Positions 8,453 to 14,201 of a stretch of DNA of 14,201 bases are shown piece after piece. Under the pieces are notes generated by a model, which did no database searches, was not told where the DNA came from, and was given only the letters and a program-made list of their open reading frames with translations. Position numbers and translations under genes: made by a program. The stretch covers positions 1-14,201 of the forward strand of contig JAOXYB010033707.1 in the NCBI GenBank assembly GCA_028565635.1, in the 5' to 3' direction. This DNA is from Phoronis ovalis. Taxonomy: Eukaryota > Phoronida > Phoronidae. Every line of letters starts with the position of its first letter. Position 1 is the first letter of the stretch.

Positions 8453-9819
8453 GCTATGAAAACTGTTACCTGCAAATGGGTGCTTGGCACAAAAAAATGA
8501 AAACAAATTGATGTTATTGCAGTTCGATGTTGTTATATTACCAATTTTTCCACCAGATGGTTTAAGGTCAGCCTTAGTAAAACTTTTGACGGTCTGATGC
8601 ACGAAAAAACAACTGTAGGCAAGACATGGCACTTTAAACTATAACTAAAGGATAAAATTTCAAGCGTTACAATTAATGTATTTACTGTTATTGAACATGT
8701 GGATGGGGAACTCATTTATACCCTTGTGTCGCATCACTCCTTATTTCTGTATGAGATCACAGCTATATTGACAATAAATTGAGTTTTTTCCTACAAGCTG
8801 TTATCATCATCTTAAATGAGAACATTTATTTATTGCTAGCAATGAAATGTAAAATGGTTTAAACATTGTAGTGGGATATGATTTAAGTTTTTATGCTTGT
8901 AAAATGTGAAGTGTTTTGTGTATGTAAGTTATCTTCAAGCCTTTTAAGCTTAAATGAAAGTGAATCAGCAGTTTTATGAAGAAATCATTTTGATCATCTC
9001 TAGAATGACATGGAATACAATGTAGAATATCAAATTTGTGCAGCATGAAACTATTTGAATATTCATTTCCCTATATAATGCTAGTTTATAGTATTTAACA
9101 CATATTTCCTATTACACTGCTAGTGCATAGACTGATGTTTATAATGTACAAGCCGTTGTTCTATGTTGCTTTTATTGCCTATGAGAATTTAGACCAAAAG
9201 CAATGTGAATTCTGTAAGTTTTCAAATTGTGATTTCTCTCACTGGGGGACGTAGAGTGAGTATTGAACATTAGCACTCTAGCCGATTGCTGTTATTGGTA
9301 CCTAATGGCCATCAACACGAGTTGGTGGTTGCTATTGCATTGTTACCTGATTTCAAATTTAAAATTTGTTTCCAATTATCTACATTTTGGGAACATAATA
9401 TTGCCTGTTTCACTATTTGAACCAAGCAGAAAATTGTTTGTACTCAATTAATGTTTTGTTAATTTGGTTCATCTGTTCATCTGAATATTAACCAATAAAT
9501 AAATAAATAGAAAACAAATGAATACTATGTTAAACATAGCTGTCAACAGAAAATTGTCTGAAAATATCGGATCTCTCACTCAAAAATTCTGCTAACTTGA
9601 CAGATATGGCTCAATCAGCAAAGGAAAAACATTCATACATAAAACATAAGAAAATCTGTCGACTTATAAGCCACTAGTTATAATAGAAGTATTTTAGTGA
9701 AATTTCTTCTTTCCTGAAGAAAGTTACGGCTAAACTGAACCTTTGATATATCAGTTAGTTGATTTTTTAAATTTTTTTCCTTTGCTTTTTAATATTAATG
9801 AGAGTGTACATTTTAAATA

Positions 9820-10560
9820 TAGCCCTGTTCGCACAGGCAATTGCGATTAACATATTAGCTAGCATAAACATGTCATGATATTTTTTTTAGATCTAGTCAG
9901 ATCAATTTTATCAACAAAATAATTAATGCATTTCAAAATAAAAAAAATTTAAAATTTGGATTTAAAACTCTTACTTGATAATTCTATCACATAAGTGAGG
10001 GTCTATTTCAAGCATACCGCATGTTGATGGTGGTTCACATGTTTTTTCGGTGACTAACCCGTAGCCTAGCCAACTTTCGCACTGTGATTGGCTGTAAGTG
10101 ACATGGCGTCATTCATTGTAACTATGTTTTTACTAGATATGAATTTACGATGAATGTTTCAGGAAATGAGTGATCGCAGGAGGTTTTGATCGAGAACGAT
10201 CTTAGAGCACAGAAAAATAATTTTCTAGAAAGCAAAAAACACCTTTTTTCGTGGGTCGGCCAGCAATAGTAAACAATGTTTTAAGGGTGTCCTGCTTAGT
10301 CCACCTCATGTTTATTCCAGAAGAGGCAGTTAGCAAAGCAGCACTGAGCATGCTATATTTCAAGAAAAATCGTCCACCGTTCGCACGGCATAAATAATCG
10401 CGATTTTTAGTTTCACAATCTACCTCCTTTTGGTGGATTAAAAATGAGAGATTTATCTGCCACGATTAATCTCGCAAGCATTCGTATGACATAAAAATGG
10501 TGGATTAAGCTTGCAAGTGAGTTTAATCGCGATTGTTTGTTCCCATGCGAGCAAAGCTTA
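9820..10560. mobile_element. Possible non-autonomous DNA transposon (MITE-like)
   Basis: The left end TAGCCCTGTTCGCACAGG plus CAATTGCGATTAA mirrors the right end, whose reverse complement starts TAAGCTTTGCTCGCATGGG and continues with CAATCGCGATTAA. Both ends are bounded by TA. Related motifs recur inside in direct orientation at 10379-10408 ('gttcgcacggcataaataat') and 10479-10498 ('cattcgtatgacataaaaat'), as subterminal transposase-binding repeats often do. The segment contains several CG-richer stretches unlike its surroundings. No transposase frame is present. The TA ends would fit a Tc1/mariner- or Harbinger-type element, but the class is not proven. The element could instead be only the 180 bases from 10379 to 10560. 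Confidence 0.5.
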
Positions 10561-10815
10561 AGTTTCCATTCTCTAGCTAGTCAAAATTTGCAGCATAAAA
10601 CTGCCATATTTTGAATTCTGCATGTATATAAAAAATTTTTTTTTGTTAAAATACAAATAACAAATGTCATACAGTATGTTAGCCATCTTTAAAAGTACTG
10701 GTTTAGCCAGTTTTCAAATAAACAAAAGAAAAAAATAAAATTAATGCAGGAACAGGTAACATAAATCTTACTAATATAATTTACAATAGAAAGGATCCTT
10801 TAGCAATTAATATTT

Positions 10816-10846
10816 GACTGTTATTATTGATTACACAGGATCAATA
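10816..10846 (+). promoter_or_regulatory. Upstream block 1, second GPCR gene
   Basis: 'gactgttattattgatta' followed by 'cacagga' matches the block at 5926-5966. Confidence 0.45.
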
Positions 10847-10996
10847 GTGCTCTAGTATGTAAAGGTCACTTTTGAAAGTTTGATAGGGAAAGCATATCTT
10901 GCCAAGTGCCTGACTTGTTTTCATACTTGGCAATTGTTTGTAAAAGTAGTTTTCCATGAACTGTAAATAAATGCGTACTTTAAAAAATAAATAACA

Positions 10997-11054
10997 CCAT
11001 AACTGAATTGTTTTGGAGCATCCCTATTTTCAATGGCACAATTATATAAAAACT
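10997..11054 (+). promoter_or_regulatory. Upstream block 2, second GPCR gene
   Basis: 'cataactgaattg', 'gagcatccc', 'attttcaatggcacaatt' and 'atataaaaact' align with 6127-6195, without the 11-base internal tandem repeat found there. It ends in a TATA-like string at 11045-11052, about 590 bases before the start codon. Confidence 0.6.
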
Positions 11055-11430
11055 AAAATATAAAACTAATAGAGAGATTTTATTATAATAATATTACCCA
11101 ATAAAATATGTTTCATCAGTGATACATAACTGCAATAGAAAATGACTATTAGGAAAGGGGTGACTTTTATTCTGCGAATGTTCTCAAAACATCATACTGC
11201 GTATCTTTTTTGCAATAAAATATCCAAAGTTTGAGGAAATCTAAAAATGTAATACAAAAAATTATTTAGTAGGTAGACAGCTGAAGGAACTTGATATAGA
11301 ATCAATATTATGCAAGCATGACGATGCATTTCGTAAACGGAAAAAAAGAACATGCTATGTAACAGTATATTTTTTTTCACTTGATCTACTGAATAGTATT
11401 ATTACATGGATATTCAAAAAAAATATGTAT

Positions 11431-11481
11431 GACATGCAAAATTAGCATAATTCTACCAGCCACGGATTTCAGTTTATATAA
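11431..11481 (+). promoter_or_regulatory. Upstream block 3 with TATA-box candidate, second GPCR gene
   Basis: 'gacatgcaaaatta' and 'taccagccacggatttcagt' match 6321-6386. They run directly into TATATAAA at 11474-11481, about 160 bases before the start codon. At the matching place the first gene reads 'acaatgtacataaag', so a TATA box here is specific to this copy. Confidence 0.5.
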
Positions 11482-11600
11482 AACATGTCAGCATACCAGA
11501 AAGTGAAACACTGTTCCAAGGTCCTCGAGCAGTAGAATTGTTCATTTTATTTGGCTTGTAAATATATACAGCTGCTAATAAGTTGTACCATATTAAGTGC

Positions 11601-11634
11601 TTTCTTTTTTTATATCAATAACACTCTCCTAGAG
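11601..11634 (+). other. Possible 3' splice acceptor just before the start codon
   Basis: 'tttcttttttta' and then 'cactctcctag' end at 11632, four bases before the ATG at 11637. This looks like an acceptor and suggests an untranslated first exon upstream with coding confined to one exon, an arrangement frequent in class A receptors. The first paralog has no such site at its start. Confidence 0.35.
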
Positions 11635-11636
11635 AC

Positions 11637-12968
11637 ATGCAAGGAACAAATTTTCCAGAGACTGTTTTTCATGAACATAGTGGATTAGAGATAAATGCTA
11701 CACACTTGAGCAGTACATATACTGGCAATTTGCAAAGTATTTTCAATGGAATTTATATTTTCCTTGATGTGATTTTAATTATTTTCATAATTCCTGGAAA
11801 TTTGCTAGTCATCACGGCTTATCACAAGAGGGAACATTTACGAACATTATCAAGTTTCTGGACAACACAACTTGCTTATGCAGATTTGTGTGTTGGGATG
11901 GGGCTAATTTTTTACATAGGAACTCTGGTGTTGCCAAATTTGCGAAGTGACATGATACTTTGCCCTATTCGATATGCTTTTATGTGCTTACCAAATATTG
12001 TATCTACCTTAACTCTTGTTTTCCTTACTGCTGATCGATATGTAAAGATTGTGAAACCACTAAAGTATGAACATTTTATGTCGGTGCTTACATACGTAGC
12101 TACAGGTATGATATGGACAGTAGCAGTGATACTTTGTGTTGTATCTCCGTTAATATCCTATGCACAAGAAAATCACAAGAAGGAAGCTTGCACTCAAACA
12201 AATGGAATTTCTAAATCTATCCTACTGGCTATTACTGGTGTTGGACTTATGTGTGCAATTCTTTTAATTGTATTTTATGTAAAACTGTACATTATTGCAA
12301 TGAGATCAATAAAAAAGATGATTCCAACTTTGGGAATAATATATACAGAGTCTCAAACAAAGTTAAAACCTAACATTTTACAACTTCAACAAACTGATGC
12401 AACTTACCTTCCTAAAGCTACTGAACAAATAGAAGTGACAGAGAATGTGTCTGTGCCTTCCCAAGGCGAGGAACGATGTCCAAATGAAATCACTGTGATT
12501 CCATACCAAAAATACGAAAGGAAGAGTGTTAACAGAGTAGGGGTCTGTGATGATAAAACGGTCAACGAGCTAGTAACACGTCATGAAGAAATACCAATTT
12601 CAATTACATGCAGAGCTCATAAGAATACCAGCGTATTGGAAAAGATGGATCAAATGAAATGTAGCAATATGCATACTAACAACATACGTCAGCAGTATTA
12701 TAAACAAGAACTAAAAGGTCTAAAAACCATCGGAATAGTACTTGGTGCCTTTATTGGATTGTGGACCCCATTTATGATTCTTCTTCAGATAGAAATATTA
12801 CTAGATCTGCCTGCCAATTCCTTATTTGGTCATATTAGAGGTGTCTCTGGTCTTCTTGGTGTATGTAACAGTCTTATAAATCCATTTATATATGCCAGAA
12901 GAATGCCAGAATTTAGACAAGAGTTCCATCGTTTGTTGTGTTGGAAGTCAACCCAAGTTATTCCATAG
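11637..12968 (+). CDS. Class A (rhodopsin-like) GPCR, paralog 2, 443 aa, single exon
   Basis: This is the tandem paralog of the receptor at 6525. From L32 to L99 it matches the other copy at 61 of 68 residues. Helices lie roughly at 37-61, 73-97, 106-131, 151-174, 193-220, 361-386 and 397-419. Hallmarks are N55 (1.50), D83 (2.50), C109 with loop C185, DRY at 133-135, W160 (4.50), LWTP at 375-378, NPFIY at 415-419 and C435 at the end of helix 8. Position 3.32 is Met and 5.50 is Cys, so like its sister it is not aminergic and lacks the helix-5 proline. The single N-terminal sequon is N20. The third cytoplasmic loop is 17 residues longer than in paralog 1, with a different middle. The tail stops eight residues after C435 (WKSTQVIP) at TAG TAA. 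The start is supported by an in-frame TAA 15 bases upstream and by the shared MQ-x-TN beginning. The frame is intact. The ligand is not known. Confidence 0.95.
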   Translation: MQGTNFPETVFHEHSGLEINATHLSSTYTGNLQSIFNGIYIFLDVILIIFIIPGNLLVITAYHKREHLRTLSSFWTTQLAYADLCVGMGLIFYIGTLVLPNLRSDMILCPIRYAFMCLPNIVSTLTLVFLTADRYVKIVKPLKYEHFMSVLTYVATGMIWTVAVILCVVSPLISYAQENHKKEACTQTNGISKSILLAITGVGLMCAILLIVFYVKLYIIAMRSIKKMIPTLGIIYTESQTKLKPNILQLQQTDATYLPKATEQIEVTENVSVPSQGEERCPNEITVIPYQKYERKSVNRVGVCDDKTVNELVTRHEEIPISITCRAHKNTSVLEKMDQMKCSNMHTNNIRQQYYKQELKGLKTIGIVLGAFIGLWTPFMILLQIEILLDLPANSLFGHIRGVSGLLGVCNSLINPFIYARRMPEFRQEFHRLLCWKSTQVIP

Positions 12969-13615
12969 TAAGATTTGGCTTGGGTTGCAACTATTGCAGT
13001 CACTTTTTAACAAACTATAAGTGTAAAATGTACTAGCTGCTACCTGCAGATATGTCACAATTTTGTAAAGGAAATTGAATGGTTTTATGCTTTTTGAGAT
13101 GTTTGATTCATTATAGTAGTTATATTAATTAGTATATGCTTTTCAGAGCTATTTGATTCATCACTGTAATGATAAAAATATATGTTATATAACTTTTTTA
13201 TAAGAACTTTTTAATTTTTAAAGAAAAGTAAAAATGTTGACAGTATGTGGCTGATAATTGTCATAATGTAATATGCTATATTCATATGAAGAGTTTGCAC
13301 AAATCAGTAGTGCAACATCTGTATTTAATTTAGTTAATAGTTAAAATATAAAATTGAAATCAAAAATTTGTGTCTAGTTTATACAAAACAGATTCATACT
13401 TTTTTGCCAGTTTGGTGTCAGTTTGCTGCAGCTGGGTACATTCTGGAACACAAACAAGACAGCTAGCCTATCATAAATCATAACAAACTGACCAAAATCG
13501 GAATGGTTAGCAATTACATAAATTTACATACAAAACTAAGATTTGTTACACTTCAAACAGAAAATGATTGTGTGTCACTCTGAATGTACATGTTAAATGA
13601 TTGTATAAATGACTA
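12969..13615 (+). other. 3' flank of the second GPCR gene
   Basis: AT-rich DNA with no AATAAA close to the stop codon and no recognisable gene. It is probably 3' UTR followed by intergenic DNA. Confidence 0.45.
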
Positions 13616-14201
13616 TATGCCCACACAGTGGCTCGACATATAGGCTGTGCATCATTGTGGTTGATGGTGTTTTCGAATGTAACACTTTATTTGTCTCACG
13701 ATAACAGCTTCAGTTTTTACCTGATCAGCTTCATATTTGGTACAGGCTGAAGAAGGTCAAAGTGCGGTTTGATATTAATTGTGACCCAGATTACTTCCAA
13801 TATGGCCATTTTCATTCCTGAGAGGGCACATCATGTTGTGCCACTTTCAAGAAAGACGAAGTGTTGACTGGACAATTCAAAGGTGGATTTATCAAAGCCA
13901 TAGGTTGGTGGGCATATAAAGCTAGGTGACATTTTAAAGTGACATTTTGAAGTGGGTCAAGTGCATAACTCTTTTTTATGCCCATCACAGACTATGGAAT
14001 AGTGAAAGGGCATATAGCTGTACCCTATGCGGCGTCGGCGTATGTAACCTTTTCTTTGTGTTGCTATAACGGCTTCAGCTTTGTTCAGATCATCTTCGTA
14101 TTTGGTACAGGGTAAGTCCAGGTCAAAGCGCAGGTCTGATGTAATTTTGACCTCGATTACTTCCAAGATGGCCAATTGGCGGCCATGTTTGTACCCGAGA
14201 G
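13616..14201 (+). repeat. Dispersed repeat, tandem copies running off the window
   Basis: Two units begin with 'tatgccca' at 13616 and 13977, a spacing of 361 bases. Each contains 'ataacagcttcag' or 'ataacggcttcag', 'cttcatatttggtacagg' or 'cttcgtatttggtacagg', 'aggtcaaag' and 'gattacttcca.gatggcc' or '.tatggcc'. Unit 1 also carries 'aaagccataggttggtgggc', matching 4073 onward in the copy at 3965-4612. Unit 2 ends, at the window edge, with 'aagatggccaattggcggcc' followed by 'atgtttgtacccgagag'. The minus-strand open frame at 13957-14175 lies inside this repeat and is not a gene. Confidence 0.75.

Larger units (their letters stand above)
7860..9819 (+). other. 3' flank of the first GPCR gene and intergenic DNA
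   Basis: Poly(A) signal variants ATTAAA occur at 7951 and 8121. AATAAA first appears at 8392, then at 8773 and in an (AAAT)n run at 9494-9510. A strong acceptor-like tract lies at 8421-8452. Open frames on the minus strand (8372-8632) and plus strand (9263-9451) have no recognisable protein features, and I do not call them. Nothing else was recognised. Confidence 0.5.
10561..11636 (+). promoter_or_regulatory. Upstream region of the second GPCR gene
   Basis: This holds the three blocks shared with the first receptor gene (10816-10846, 10997-11054, 11431-11474), TATA-like boxes at 11045-11052 and 11474-11481, and an acceptor-like tract just before the start codon. Open frames here are not convincing genes. 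Confidence 0.5.

Noticed and set aside
8453-8500. Peptide AMKTVTCKWVLGTKK recalls the CKWV motif of Copia-type reverse transcriptases
   Set aside because: The frame stops at once and nothing downstream in any frame continues the domain. A few matching residues are not evidence.
8372-8632. 86-codon open frame (-), the longest not tied to a called gene
   Set aside because: The protein shows no family features and the frame runs through the pyrimidine tract of an acceptor on the other strand. Probably chance.
9263-9451. 62-codon open frame (+) with hydrophobic, membrane-like content
   Set aside because: I considered a decayed third receptor copy, but it shares no motif with either GPCR and its only hydrophobicity comes from AT-rich codons.
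13957-14175. 72-codon open frame (-)
   Set aside because: It lies wholly inside the dispersed tandem repeat, and other copies do not keep the frame.
1-14201. tRNA, rRNA, CRISPR or bacterial operon features
   Set aside because: None seen. Spliced exons and long intergenic DNA show that this is a eukaryotic nuclear sequence.

Overview
This is AT-rich eukaryotic DNA from an invertebrate. The coding exons have GT-AG introns, the intergenic stretches are long, and there is no operon structure. A dispersed repeat contains cores such as 'CTTCATATTTGGTACAG' and 'GGCGGCCATGTTTG', which I associate with bivalve mollusc genomes. That lineage guess is inference and the species is not determined.

Left part (221-2652, + strand): five consecutive internal exons of NDOR1, the NADPH-dependent diflavin oxidoreductase 1 (yeast Tah18), which is the reductase of cytosolic Fe-S cluster assembly. 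They cover the linker and much of the FAD-binding domain, up to the R-x-F-S-I-A-S-S motif. The N-terminal FMN domain lies upstream of the window. The NADP-binding part, expected next, was not found anywhere downstream in the window.

Middle and right (6525-7859 and 11637-12968, + strand): two intact, single-exon, closely related class A (rhodopsin-like) GPCRs of 444 and 443 residues. They are tandem paralogs. The seven-helix core and both faces of the third cytoplasmic loop are nearly the same, while the middle of that loop and the C-terminal tail have diverged. At least three short upstream noncoding blocks are shared in the same order, so the duplication carried promoter DNA with it. Both lack Asp3.32 (so not classical aminergic receptors) and Pro5.50. 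I cannot assign a ligand.

Between the genes lie a composite repeat (3965-4612), a diverged tandem duplication (5157-5490), a possible non-autonomous DNA transposon with imperfect terminal inverted repeats (about 9820-10560), and a tandem array of the same repeat family as 3965-4612 running off the right end (13616-14201). If NDOR1 is intact, the two receptor genes sit inside one of its introns on the same strand. Otherwise NDOR1 is truncated here. The sequence in hand does not decide between these.
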